64,000 nt of DNA from Cellvibrio polysaccharolyticus (GCF_015182315.1 NZ_PRDL01000001.1:620001-684000); one strand, 5' to 3'. Counted from the first letter of the stretch, positions 45,309 through 54,060 are shown. A program made the numbers and translations. Notes: generated from the sequence alone by a model not told the origin.

Positions 45309-46643
45309 TTAATGGGATAGCAAGTGCCGGTTAATCGGCAGCGCAATTTCTACCCGCAATCCGCCCAACGGGCTTTCATCCAGTGACAGTGTGCCCTGGC
45401 AACCTTCAATCAGCTTGCGCACAATATCCAGCCCCAAACCGTGACCATCGGTATTCTCGTCCAGCCGTGTGCCGCGTTGCAGAACCTGTGATCGGCTTTC
45501 GCTATCAATGCCCGGCCCGTCGTCATCCAGCTGAACATAAAAAACGCCGTCCCGTTTGCGGATATCCAGCGCTACGGTTGAGTTGGCCCATTTACAGGCG
45601 TTGTCGAGAATATTGCCCAGCAGTTCCAGCATATCTTCCCTGTCCCAGGGTAAACGCAAATGGGCATCGGTTGCCCAGCGCATGGTCAGGGTGTTGTTAT
45701 GAATCAAGGCCAGCGTAGAAAAAAGATCCGGTAATTCTTTTTCACAATCGAATTGCGCGCCCGGCAGGGCGGTGCCTGAAAAGCGTGCCCGGCTTAATTC
45801 CTGCTGCACCCGCTGTTGAATGGCATTGGCTTGGGCTGTCAGTTTTTCTGCCAGTTGCGGATGGGCTTGTATTTCCGGGCGGTGTAACAAACTGAAGATA
45901 ACGGCCAGGGGCGTTTTCAAGGCGTGGCTGAGGTTGCCGATGGCGTGGCGCGAGCGCTCGAGGGTTTTTTCGGTGTGGTGCAGGAGATTATTAATTTGCG
46001 TCGCCAGCGGTAATAATTCTTCCGGCACATCGGTGTCCAGCGTGCTGCGTTCGCCTGCATGGAGCTGGGCAATTTGTTGCCGGATTTTTTCAAGCGGGGA
46101 GAGCGCCTTGCGGACTATCCAGCGCTGGATGAGCAAAATAATAATTAACGCCAGCACACCGAAGGCGGCGGCAATAATTTTTACTTTATTGAAATGCTGC
46201 AAAATCGGCGTGTAATCGCGGGCGACGGTAATGGTAATGGGTTTGCGAAATTTTTCGTAATGGCCAATAAAAATCAGCAGCTCCTGGGCTTGCGGGCCTC
46301 CATGCAAGGTGGCGAGCAAACCGCTGTTGGTGGTCGTTGCCGGTAGGGTGCCATCCCAGAGTGATCGCGACCGCCACTGCTGGCCTTCAATATCCATTTG
46401 AAAATACTGCCCGGAAAACGGCCGGCGGTAATGGATGGGTTGACGGTTGATATCCGGTTCTATGTTCTCACCGTTGCGGGTCAGCGTGGTCAGCAGCAAG
46501 GTTGCCTCCTGCTGCAAGGTCGCTTCAAAATAGCGACGCAGGCCGTTATCAACCAGCCATAAAGCAGTTTGTACTAAAAGAATACCGGCAATCAGCAGGC
46601 TGGTGACGAGGCCAAGGTTCAGCCGTTGCTGAATGGATTTCAT
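45309..46643 (-). CDS. Sensor histidine kinase
   Basis: 444 residues. Two membrane helices (about 13-34 and 148-171) enclose a ~110-residue periplasmic sensor. The H-box is RHAIGNLSHALKTPLAVIF at about 240. The ATPase domain carries LDNACKWA (N-box), DDDGPGI (G1) and HGLGLDIV (G2). It resembles PhoQ/QseC-type kinases that sense metals or envelope state. It starts three bases after the response regulator ends, and that regulator follows PepSY genes. Confidence 0.92.
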   Translation of the reverse strand: MKSIQQRLNLGLVTSLLIAGILLVQTALWLVDNGLRRYFEATLQQEATLLLTTLTRNGENIEPDINRQPIHYRRPFSGQYFQMDIEGQQWRSRSLWDGTLPATTTNSGLLATLHGGPQAQELLIFIGHYEKFRKPITITVARDYTPILQHFNKVKIIAAAFGVLALIIILLIQRWIVRKALSPLEKIRQQIAQLHAGERSTLDTDVPEELLPLATQINNLLHHTEKTLERSRHAIGNLSHALKTPLAVIFSLLHRPEIQAHPQLAEKLTAQANAIQQRVQQELSRARFSGTALPGAQFDCEKELPDLFSTLALIHNNTLTMRWATDAHLRLPWDREDMLELLGNILDNACKWANSTVALDIRKRDGVFYVQLDDDGPGIDSESRSQVLQRGTRLDENTDGHGLGLDIVRKLIEGCQGTLSLDESPLGGLRVEIALPINRHLLSH

Positions 46644-46646
46644 AAT

Positions 46647-47309
46647 TTATTCGCCGGTAAAAATATACCCCTGGCCGCGACGCGTTTCGATAATGCTTTT
46701 TCCCAATTTGCGACGCAGATGATTGATGTGTACTTCCAGAACATTCGAGTCCCTCTCGGTTTCTGCATCGTAAAGATGTTCCATTAATTGGCTTTTGGAC
46801 AGCAGCTTGCCAGGTTGCAACATAAAGCAGCGCAACAAACTGAATTCGGCGGCGGTGAGCGACCAGCTTTGGTTGTCCCGTGTTGCCGTTTGGTCATTCT
46901 CTTGCAGGGTTAATTGACCCACAGACAGTGCCGGTTGATTGCTGCTGCCGTGCGCGCGGCGTAATAGCGCCTGAATACGCAGGTTCAATTCTTCCGGGTG
47001 AAAAGGTTTGGTCAGGTAATCGTCGGCGCCGGCTTTCAGACCATCAATACGTTCTGACCAGTGATCGCGGGCGGTAAGAATTAGCACCGGTGTGCCCAGT
47101 TTTTGTTTTCGCCAATCGTGCAAAATTTCCAGCCCGTTTTTTCCGGGCAGGCCAAGGTCGAGAATAATGATGTCGTAATTGCCATGCAGGCCTTCATGAA
47201 GAACATCCCGACCATCAGCCCGCCAGTCGGTGGCGTAGCCCAGTCGGGAAAAGTTATCGATCAGTTCTTCGGCCAGCAGTACATTATCTTCTGCCAGTAA
47301 CACGCGCAT
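46647..47309 (-). CDS. OmpR-family response regulator
   Basis: 220 residues. The receiver domain has the phospho-acceptor Asp51 in DIIILDLGLPGKNG, the conserved AEDN acidic pair at the start and LTKPF near 103. The winged-helix DNA-binding domain ends ESNVLEVHINHLRRKLG-x-x-IETRRGQGYIF-like text. It is the partner of the adjacent kinase. Its start overlaps the stop of the upstream PepSY gene (TAATG), showing translational coupling. Confidence 0.93.
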   Translation of the reverse strand: MRVLLAEDNVLLAEELIDNFSRLGYATDWRADGRDVLHEGLHGNYDIIILDLGLPGKNGLEILHDWRKQKLGTPVLILTARDHWSERIDGLKAGADDYLTKPFHPEELNLRIQALLRRAHGSSNQPALSVGQLTLQENDQTATRDNQSWSLTAAEFSLLRCFMLQPGKLLSKSQLMEHLYDAETERDSNVLEVHINHLRRKLGKSIIETRRGQGYIFTGE

Positions 47310-47620
47310 TAATCGTCTTCCTCGTCCTTTAATATGCGCCCGCTGTGCGCATCAATTTCTATATCGCGCACGACTCCCTGCGGTGTCAGCAATTCAATCT
47401 CGTAAATGTACTCCCCGTCATCTTCTTCCAGTTCGGCTTCCAGTAAACGTGAACCGGGATAACGGGTCTGGGCAATTTCCAGCAATTTTTCCAGCGGCAT
47501 AATGGCACCTTGCTGACGAAGGCGCAGCGCTTCGTCCTGATTCAGGTCGCGCGCTGCCATCGGCAGGCTGCCGGTCAGCAAGGTGGTAACTATTAATACG
47601 CTGATAAAAGGGTTTTTCAT
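47309..47620 (-). CDS. PepSY domain periplasmic protein (first gene copy before the response regulator)
   Basis: 103 residues with a signal peptide (VLIVTTLLTGSLPMAA) and one PepSY domain: AIMPLEKLLEIAQTRYPGSRLLEAELEEDDGEYIYEIELLTPQGVVRDIEIDAHSGRIL. PepSY proteins bind or inhibit at the envelope and often accompany two-component systems. Its stop codon overlaps the regulator's ATG. It is a paralogue of the next gene upstream. Confidence 0.88.
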   Translation of the reverse strand: MKNPFISVLIVTTLLTGSLPMAARDLNQDEALRLRQQGAIMPLEKLLEIAQTRYPGSRLLEAELEEDDGEYIYEIELLTPQGVVRDIEIDAHSGRILKDEEDD

Positions 47621-47633
47621 GGCAAGGGCCGGA

Positions 47634-47945
47634 TTAATCGTCCTGTCTGTTTTTCAGGATGGCGCCAGTTGCCGCATCCAGTTCCAGATCCCACTCTACA
47701 CCCTGTTGATCGCGCAGTTCCAGTTGATAAATGTACTGGCCGCGTTCATGTTCCAGTTCGCTGTCGTGAATGGTCGCGCCCGGATGTTGCTCAAGCGCAA
47801 TGGCATTCAATTTTTGCAGTGACTGGATGGTGCCGTTTTCTTGCAGGGTTTGAATCTGGTCAAGCGGCACATTGTCGTCGGCCATTGCAAAAGGAGCTGC
47901 AGACAAAACCAGCGCGGTAACCAAAGCAGTAGTAAATTTTTTCAT
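47634..47945 (-). CDS. PepSY domain periplasmic protein (second copy)
   Basis: 103 residues. Signal peptide ALVTALVLSAAPFAMA, then a PepSY domain with QSLQKLNAIALEQHPGATIHDSELEHERGQYIYQLELRDQQGVEWDLELDAATGAILKNRQDD. It is similar in length and layout to the neighbour, suggesting a tandem duplication. ATG 47945 is chosen because a ggag ribosome site lies just upstream; the longer frame from 47993 lacks one. The gene heads the PepSY-PepSY-regulator-kinase operon. Confidence 0.87.
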   Translation of the reverse strand: MKKFTTALVTALVLSAAPFAMADDNVPLDQIQTLQENGTIQSLQKLNAIALEQHPGATIHDSELEHERGQYIYQLELRDQQGVEWDLELDAATGAILKNRQDD

Positions 47946-48235
47946 AGTCGTTCTCCGAAAAATGTAAGTGTTGGTGAAGCTTTCATTAACCACTCTAGCC
48001 TGGCAGTCTTAATTCAACCTTAATTTTCATTTTCCGCTGGCGGTTGTTAAAACCGGTTGGCTTTTCATGCTGTGAAGTTGCGCAGGCAATCACAATTTTC
48101 CGGCCATAGCGGCAGGCAAAGTGGGCAACAAGGTGGCTTGGATGGCGTTATCAGGCAACGCTTCAGGAATCGTGCGGCCGGTATATAAAAGGAATATCAA
48201 AGGAATCTGGCGGGATAGTCTTTTCCTTTGCTGGC
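47946..48235. other. Gap between the PepSY operon and the TonB receptor gene
   Basis: No supported gene. It should contain the promoter of the PepSY/two-component operon on the minus strand. The end next to 48236 is AT-rich and leads into the predicted Zur box. Confidence 0.4.
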
Positions 48236-48258
48236 GTAATGTTATATTATAACTAAAT
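48236..48258. promoter_or_regulatory. Predicted Zur operator
   Basis: GTAATGTTATATTATAACTA at 48236-48255, continuing AAT, is close to the gammaproteobacterial Zur consensus: an AT-rich dyad with TGTTATA / TATAAC arms. It lies about 95 bases before the receptor start, where a repressor could block the promoter under zinc-replete conditions. Confidence 0.7.
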
Positions 48259-48352
48259 CGGATTTTAGTTGATTGAAGCCTGGTGCTTCTGGCCGGCTCA
48301 ATCCCGTTTGCCGGGTTGAGCGGATGGTGTTTATTGGATTTGAGGAGGTTGT

Positions 48353-50650
48353 GTGAAGAAAACCCTGTTTGCAGTGACACTGGCGATGGTGTCTCAGGTG
48401 ATTATGGCGGCTGAGGTTGGCGGTCTGGTGAAAGATGATCAGGGGCGTGCCGTCACCGGCGCGGTGATTGATATTGTTGGCTCCAACACCAGCGTTCGTG
48501 CCGATGGGCAAGGACGTTTCACCGTCAACAACCCCACCGGGAGGGCGCTGGAACTCCATGTCCGGGCGCCAGGCCATATGCACCGGGTGTTTCATATAGA
48601 TGACCAGCGCAGCGATTTGCAGTTGGTGTTAACGCCGACGGTGGTGGAAGTGATCAACGTGGTCGGTTTGCCCTGGCACGCCTCCAACGTGGAATCTGCC
48701 CAGCCGGTCAGTGTCCTGGGCGATGAAGAACTGCGCCGCCGTCAGTCTTCCACGCTGGGCGATACCTTGCAGCATCAGGTGGGTGTGCACTCCAATTATT
48801 ACGGCCCGGTGGCCAGCAGCCCGATCATTCGTGGCCTTGATGGCCCGCGTGTGCTGATTACGCAAAACGGTCTGGACGCGGGCGATGCCTCCCGCGTCGG
48901 GCCTGACCATGCGGTGGCTACCGAAGCCTCGACCGCGCGGCAGATCGAAATTTTACGCGGCCCTTCCACGCTGTTTTATGGCAGCGGCGCCATTGGCGGC
49001 GTGGTTAATATCGTCGATGACCGGGTGCCGCAATCCAATGAAACCGAGGGCGAATGGCGTGTTGAACACAACTCGGTAGCGGACGATAAACTGGTTTCCG
49101 GCAGCATCACCACCGGTACCGGCAATGTAGCCGTGCATGCAGACGGTTTCTGGCGCGATGCCAACGATTACAAAATTCCCGGCCCGGCCGCTGCTGGTGA
49201 AGCCGGTGGCAGCACGCGCTTGCCAAGCTCTGCTAATGACTCCCAGGGATTCAACCTCGGCGGCAGTTATTTGCTGGATAACGGCTTTGTCGGTTTATCG
49301 GTGGGCCGGTTGGAGCGCACTTACGGTATTCCGGGCCACTCGCACGGTATTGAAGATGTGCCGGTTCACGCCGAGCTGGAACAGGATCGTATTCAATTCA
49401 TCAGCGAGCTGGCTCTCGACCATGCAATTATCAGCGGTATCAATACCCGTTTTGGCTACACCAACTATCGCCACGATGAAATAGAAGAAGATCAGATTGC
49501 CACCACCTTCACCAACGAAAGTTATGAAGGCCGCGTGGATATTTTTCATCACCCGCTGGCGGATTGGCGCGGGGCGTTAACGGTCCATTACAAGCGCAGC
49601 GATTTTTCTGCTACCGGTATGGAAGCCTTTACGCCGCCAAGCCTGACAGAAACCTGGGCGCTGGCATTAATCGAAGAGCGTCATTTTGGCCCGGTGTTAT
49701 TGCAGCTGGGTGCGCGTATTGAACAAACCGATATCACCGCCGATAACTTTGTGGCCAACCTGTCGCGCTACGATGACAGTTTGTTGTCTGTGTATTCCGT
49801 TGATCACAGCTCCAATCCGTTCAGTGTGTCGGGCGGTGTGGTGTGGGACTTTACGCAGGGCTATAACCTGGGCGTTTCATTTACGCACGCCCAACGCACA
49901 CCGTCTGCTGCAGAATTACTGTCGTACGGCCCGCACATTGGTTCCGGTTTATTTGAAAGCGGCGCCTTGCTGGACATCAAGCCGACTGCCGATGGCGGTT
50001 ACGAAGTCGATTTGCACCGGGGTGATGTCAAACTGGAAAAATCCAGCAACCTGGATATTTCGCTGCGTAAATTCGATGGCAAATTCGGTTTTATTACCAA
50101 TATTTTCTACAACCGGATCGACAATTATTACTACCTGAACGATACCGGCTTTAATGAATCCATCGCTCATGAGCACGGTGATCATTATCACTACATGGAT
50201 TTGCCGCTCTACGCTTATCAGGCGCAGGACGCAGATTTGTATGGCTTTGAAGGCGAGTTTATCTGGCAGGCTACCGATGCGCTAAAACTCACCGTGATGA
50301 CCGACTACATCCGCGCGCAATTGCGTGATGGTGGCGACTTGCCGCGCATTCCACCGCTGCGTATTGGTGGTCGTGTGCAATATGAAATTGCCGACTTTGA
50401 TATTGAGTTAAGTGCATCGCGCTATTTAAGACAGGACCGCGTGGCCGCGCTGGAAGATGAAACTTCGGGTTACACCCTGGTGGATCTGCAAGTGAACTAC
50501 GACATCAACCGCTGGTTGCCCGGCACCTCTATTTATTTGAAAGGACAAAACCTTACCGACGAATATGCCCGCGTACATGCGTCTTTCCTGAAAGACAAAG
50601 CGCCATTGCCAGCTCGTTCTGTTGCGGTGGGCATTAGCGGTAAATTCTAA
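48353..50650 (+). CDS. TonB-dependent zinc receptor (ZnuD-like)
   Basis: 765 residues. A signal peptide ends about IMA-AE. A ~90-residue carboxypeptidase-regulatory-like domain (GGLVKDDQGRAVTGAVIDIVGSNTS) precedes the plug (VVEVINVVG as TonB box region, then SSTLGDTLQHQVGVHSNYYGPVASSPIIRGLDGPRVLI and ILRGPSTLFYGSGAIGGVVNI). The barrel ends in the aromatic KF. An extracellular-loop stretch rich in histidine (HEHGDHYHYMD), as in ZnuD, and the upstream Zur box point to zinc import. The start codon is GTG with a gaggagg ribosome site. Confidence 0.85.
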   Translation: MKKTLFAVTLAMVSQVIMAAEVGGLVKDDQGRAVTGAVIDIVGSNTSVRADGQGRFTVNNPTGRALELHVRAPGHMHRVFHIDDQRSDLQLVLTPTVVEVINVVGLPWHASNVESAQPVSVLGDEELRRRQSSTLGDTLQHQVGVHSNYYGPVASSPIIRGLDGPRVLITQNGLDAGDASRVGPDHAVATEASTARQIEILRGPSTLFYGSGAIGGVVNIVDDRVPQSNETEGEWRVEHNSVADDKLVSGSITTGTGNVAVHADGFWRDANDYKIPGPAAAGEAGGSTRLPSSANDSQGFNLGGSYLLDNGFVGLSVGRLERTYGIPGHSHGIEDVPVHAELEQDRIQFISELALDHAIISGINTRFGYTNYRHDEIEEDQIATTFTNESYEGRVDIFHHPLADWRGALTVHYKRSDFSATGMEAFTPPSLTETWALALIEERHFGPVLLQLGARIEQTDITADNFVANLSRYDDSLLSVYSVDHSSNPFSVSGGVVWDFTQGYNLGVSFTHAQRTPSAAELLSYGPHIGSGLFESGALLDIKPTADGGYEVDLHRGDVKLEKSSNLDISLRKFDGKFGFITNIFYNRIDNYYYLNDTGFNESIAHEHGDHYHYMDLPLYAYQAQDADLYGFEGEFIWQATDALKLTVMTDYIRAQLRDGGDLPRIPPLRIGGRVQYEIADFDIELSASRYLRQDRVAALEDETSGYTLVDLQVNYDINRWLPGTSIYLKGQNLTDEYARVHASFLKDKAPLPARSVAVGISGKF

Positions 50651-50770
50651 ACACCGGGTTGGTTTCAGCGTTGCTCATTAACTCGCGGCTGCCCGTTAAA
50701 CATAACGCAGCAGCCGTAACAATAATTTCAACAATCAAAAAAATTGCTTTAAACATACAAGAGGTAAAAC

Positions 50771-52084
50771 ATGGAATATTTATCAAAGGTTCGTGCGGGA
50801 AAATATCTACTCCCCGTTGTACTTGCCGGTTTACTCAGTGCCTGTGGCGGCAGCGACACCAAAATTGTTGAGAAAGATCCTATCCCCAATCCTACCCCGA
50901 CGCCAACACCGGTAGAAGACGGTGAAAGCGGCCAGCGCTTGCTGATTACCAAACCGGGCCATCATGATCATGTGCTGGTTTACGATTTGGAAAGCCGCGA
51001 AGAAATCGCCAACCTGCACGTTGACGGCACCATCAGCGGTCTGCACGCCAGCCCGTCTTATCGCTACGCAGTTGCCGTGCAAGGCGTTGCCGGTACGGTG
51101 AACTTTATTGACAGCGGTGTAGAGTGGGAAGACCACGGCGATCACGGTCATCTGCATTTGTCCGAGCCTAAAGTATTGGATCTGGCGTTGTCCGGAACCA
51201 AACCGGCGCACGTCACCAAACACGGCGACCAGACCGTTATTTTCTTTGACGGTGTAGACGGTGCCCCGGCAGAAGTTCGTATCCTGACCGAAAGCGGTTT
51301 GGCAGACGGCAGCGTGTTGGCAAGCTACGTGGACGATACCTATCAACACGGCGCAGCACAGGCGTGGGGTGATTATCTGGTAACGACCGTGCGTGATGTC
51401 ACTGTTGCATCACCGGGTGCGGTAAAAGCGCTTGAGCGTCATGGCGATCATTTCCATGATCTGCAACGTTTTGATGAGCCGCAATATGCATGTCCGCGTT
51501 TGCACGGCAGTGCGCAAAATATCGGTTATATCGCGTTCGGTTGTGGTGATGGGGTATTGCTTCTTGAGCCGCATGGCGATCATTTCCATGCGCACAAAGT
51601 AGCCAGTGATGTTCGCATCAGCAGTGTGTTCGGTCATCCGGGTAGCGTTGCTTTTGTGGGCGCGGGCCGTAACAGTAATGATGACCCGGTGGCGTTGTTT
51701 GTGGTAAATCCGGCTACTGAAACTATCAGTCGTCTTGCTTACACGAAAACGCCGCGTGCTTACAGTTTTGCTGAAGACGGCGATGTGTTTGTGGTGCTGG
51801 ATACCGAGGGTGGTTTGACTGCCTGGGATACGCATACCTGGCAAGCAAAAGGCGCGCGTTTGCAGGTGACTGCGGCGGCTGAGGCGACCGGTGAAGTATT
51901 TCGTTTAACGGCATCTGCGGATGGTGAGAAGTTGTATGTTGCCGATGTGGGCGCGAAGAAAATTCTGGTGGTAAATGTTGACCACTGGCACACCGAAGCC
52001 GACGAAACCATTACGCTTGATTTTGCGCCGGGTGCAATCCTGTGGCTGGGTACCGATGAAGAAGACGATGGTCATCATCATTAA
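50771..52084 (+). CDS. His-rich beta-propeller lipoprotein, AztD-like zinc chaperone
   Basis: 437 residues. The lipoprotein signal ends in GLLSACGG. The mature part has repeated beta-propeller blades with histidine clusters: GHHDHVLVYDLES, DHGDHGHLHLSE, RHGDHFHDLQ, PHGDHFHAHK and a HHH-rich C-terminus. The RLHGSAQNIGYIAFGCGDGVLLLE segment resembles the periplasmic zinc chaperone AztD of Paracoccus. AztD normally serves an AztABC transporter; here it lies 120 bases behind a Zur-boxed TonB receptor, suggesting it takes zinc from the receptor. The assignment is by pattern and context. Confidence 0.7.
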   Translation: MEYLSKVRAGKYLLPVVLAGLLSACGGSDTKIVEKDPIPNPTPTPTPVEDGESGQRLLITKPGHHDHVLVYDLESREEIANLHVDGTISGLHASPSYRYAVAVQGVAGTVNFIDSGVEWEDHGDHGHLHLSEPKVLDLALSGTKPAHVTKHGDQTVIFFDGVDGAPAEVRILTESGLADGSVLASYVDDTYQHGAAQAWGDYLVTTVRDVTVASPGAVKALERHGDHFHDLQRFDEPQYACPRLHGSAQNIGYIAFGCGDGVLLLEPHGDHFHAHKVASDVRISSVFGHPGSVAFVGAGRNSNDDPVALFVVNPATETISRLAYTKTPRAYSFAEDGDVFVVLDTEGGLTAWDTHTWQAKGARLQVTAAAEATGEVFRLTASADGEKLYVADVGAKKILVVNVDHWHTEADETITLDFAPGAILWLGTDEEDDGHHH

Positions 52085-52120
52085 TTAATGTGATTTTTTG
52101 AAATGGATTTTTAGAACAAA

Positions 52121-52147
52121 GCCCACTGCTATTCGGTGGGCTTTTTT
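52121..52147 (+). terminator. Terminator after the AztD-like gene
   Basis: gcccac / gtgggc (52121-52126 and 52136-52141) around tgctattcg, followed by T6. Confidence 0.85.
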
Positions 52148-52158
52148 GTGTAAAAATT

Positions 52159-52270
52159 CCCTGATTCCCTGATTCCCTGATTCCCTGATTCCCTGATTCC
52201 CTGATTCCCTGATTCCCTGATTCCCTGATTCCCTGATTCCCTGATTCCCTGATTCCCTGATTCCCTGATT
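52159..52270. repeat. 14 perfect tandem copies of an 8-bp unit
   Basis: The unit ccctgatt is repeated 14 times without a single change from 52159 to 52270, directly after the terminator and 15 bases before repeat copy C. The frames on the minus strand that read GNQGIRES repeats are by-products of the array, not genes. Perfect identity suggests recent slippage, so copy number probably varies between strains. Confidence 0.95.
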
Positions 52271-52285
52271 GGTGCTCATCTGTCC

Positions 52286-52390
52286 GTTTGCCATTAGATT
52301 GTTTTTTCCAAAAGCGCTGAATACTTCCGTGTAGCTCCATCGAGTCATCCCTGACTCGACGGTTTTGGAAAAAACAATCTAACGTCAAAC
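52286..52390 (-). repeat. Inverted-repeat element copy C (105 bp)
   Basis: Two 28-base arms at 52286-52313 and 52363-52390. Read towards the inside from each end, the arms are gtttgCcAt and gtttgAcGt, then a shared private 13 bases tagattgtttttt, then ccaaaa. They pair over 26 of 28 positions. The loop holds a conserved core, ccgtcgagtcagggatgac on the minus strand, itself able to fold through tcgagtca / tgactcga. The element is inverted relative to copy B. Confidence 0.85.
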
Positions 52391-52537
52391 TCGCACCATA
52401 CCGGTATTAAGTTTGTTCGCACTATGAGGCCTCGATGAGAATTGTTGCCCCAAACCCTAAGTTGAGAATGCAATGTTGCCAGTTAACTCGGCTGATCGGA
52501 GAATGAATTTTCTGATTATCAAGACATGCACAATGCA

Positions 52538-52722
52538 GTTTGGCGTCGGGACTTCTATTCCAAAACCGTCGAGTCAGGGATGACTTGATGGCGCTGCATG
52601 GGTGGAGTGCGCAACAAGCAAAACATGTTTTGCGCGCACGGAACGACAATCATCTGCGATGATTGTCCGGCTCCGCTTGCGGATATTCATGCGCTTTTGG
52701 AATAGAAGTCCCGATGACAAAC
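52538..52722 (+). repeat. Inverted-repeat element copy B (185 bp)
   Basis: Arms at 52538-52565 and 52695-52722. Core-proximal arm gtttgGcGt and distal arm gtttgTcAt, each followed by the private 13 bases cgggacttctatt and ccaaaa. They mismatch only at positions 6 and 8, the same two positions as in copy C. The core ccgtcgagtcagggatgac follows the left arm, and gcgc precedes the right arm as in copy C. The extra length against C is a middle segment containing small palindromes (aaaacatgtttt; acaatcatc...gatgattgt). Confidence 0.85.
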
Positions 52723-52767
52723 GAACGGAATGACATCGTTTTAAAATTCGTAAACTAACCTGGTGCT

Positions 52768-53886
52768 TTAACGCTTTTCCTTCGAAGCCGCTTCCTGCAT
52801 CACTTTTTTAAAGAATGCCCCTTGTTCTGACGGCGTAAAATTCCAGTCATTAATCATAGTAGGCGACCACTGCGGGTCGAATACCCACGCAGTCCATGAC
52901 AGTCCGTGCTGATTAATGTAATTGATAATGCGTGGCCCATAGCTGCCATCATCCTTAACCGGTACGTGGGCACCATAACCGTCCGGTTGTACCCAACCCA
53001 GCTCGGTTAAAATTAACGGATACTGTTTGCTGGCAAAACCCCACACATCATCCCACAACGCATAAAAATTCTTATCGTCAGCCACGTCCGGTTTGGCTTT
53101 TTGTGGATAAGGGTGAGACGCATAAGCAATGCCTTTGCGGTCAACCGGTGCTTTTAATAACGGGGTCAGGTCGTAAGCCCAATTGAAACCGGCCACCAGT
53201 GGAATCACTTTTTTATCAATTGCATAAATAATATCGATCATCTGTTCATTCAGCGCTTTCCATTCCGCCCATTCCTTATCGCCCCAGGGATCTTGCAAGG
53301 TAGTCGGTTCGTTGAACAGTTCGTACACCGCCGTGGTGGGCACGTTCTGGTAGCGCCAGGCGATGTCGTGCCAGAAACGGAAGGTTTCCTGAATGTCGGT
53401 GTAGTACATCGGGTGCTGGTAATTGCCGCTGGCGAGGAAACCGATGGAGTGCCAGTCAATGATTAAATAAATATCCAGTGCGTTGGCCCAGATAACGGCT
53501 TCATCAATCAGCTTTAAGTAAGCATCGCTGCCGCGTTCGCGCCAGGCGCGGGGGTGAATGGGCAGGCGGATGGTATTAACACCCCAGTCTTTCAATTCCT
53601 GAAACAGGCTTTGTTTCCACTGGCCTTCTTTTACCAGTTTGTCGGGGTCGGCGACGCTGACGCCACGAAAGGTGAAGGTCTTGCCTTGTTCATCGACAAA
53701 GCGGTTGCCCTTAACGCTGATAAAAGATTGTTTGTGGTTGAGCTGGCTGGCGTCAAAACGGCCAATTTGCTGGTATTCGGCGCGGTTGCTGGTAACCGGA
53801 TCTTCTGCCTGAGCGGATGCTTGCAGGCTGCCCAGTAGCAGTAGTGCGGTGATCAGCCATTGCCAGGGCCTGGAGATTAACGTCAT
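52768..53886 (-). CDS. Secreted GH5 glycoside hydrolase
   Basis: 372 residues. A signal peptide ends about LQASAQA. The GH5 cellulase-type barrel starts FISVKGNRFVDEQGKTFTFRGVSVADPDKL. Catalytic motifs: TIRLPIHPRAW, YLIIDWHSIGF, VYELFNEPTT (acid/base Glu) and PLILTELGWVQ (nucleophile Glu), with the SWTAWVFDPQWSP end. No binding module is attached. The substrate is a beta-1,4- or beta-1,3-linked glucan or mannan; the subfamily cannot be fixed by eye. It stands alone behind the repeat-rich gap. Confidence 0.87.
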   Translation of the reverse strand: MTLISRPWQWLITALLLLGSLQASAQAEDPVTSNRAEYQQIGRFDASQLNHKQSFISVKGNRFVDEQGKTFTFRGVSVADPDKLVKEGQWKQSLFQELKDWGVNTIRLPIHPRAWRERGSDAYLKLIDEAVIWANALDIYLIIDWHSIGFLASGNYQHPMYYTDIQETFRFWHDIAWRYQNVPTTAVYELFNEPTTLQDPWGDKEWAEWKALNEQMIDIIYAIDKKVIPLVAGFNWAYDLTPLLKAPVDRKGIAYASHPYPQKAKPDVADDKNFYALWDDVWGFASKQYPLILTELGWVQPDGYGAHVPVKDDGSYGPRIINYINQHGLSWTAWVFDPQWSPTMINDWNFTPSEQGAFFKKVMQEAASKEKR

Positions 53887-54060
53887 GATGCTGTCCTCTT
53901 GCTATTATGATGATTAGGCGATGCCGACTGAGTGTAAATTTACCGCTGCGGGGGTGCATCCGCTCTTACACTATTTAACGTCAAAGGGATGTCTGATAAA
54001 AAAGAGCATGCGCTGTGGCTGGGCCATGGCGCTGGCTAATAACCGCTAAAGGAGGTTTTT

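Noticed and set aside
52159..52270. CRISPR array
   Set aside because: The units are 8 bp with no spacers and no cas genes nearby.
52011..52388. Minus-strand frames with GNQGIRES repeats
   Set aside because: They are translations of the 8-bp tandem array; no ribosome site or homologue, and the repeat length is set by DNA, not protein.
52286..52722. Integron attC sites or an insertion sequence
   Set aside because: No GTTRRRY/RYYYAAC core sites and no integrase; no transposase, and no target duplication that I can define outside the arms.
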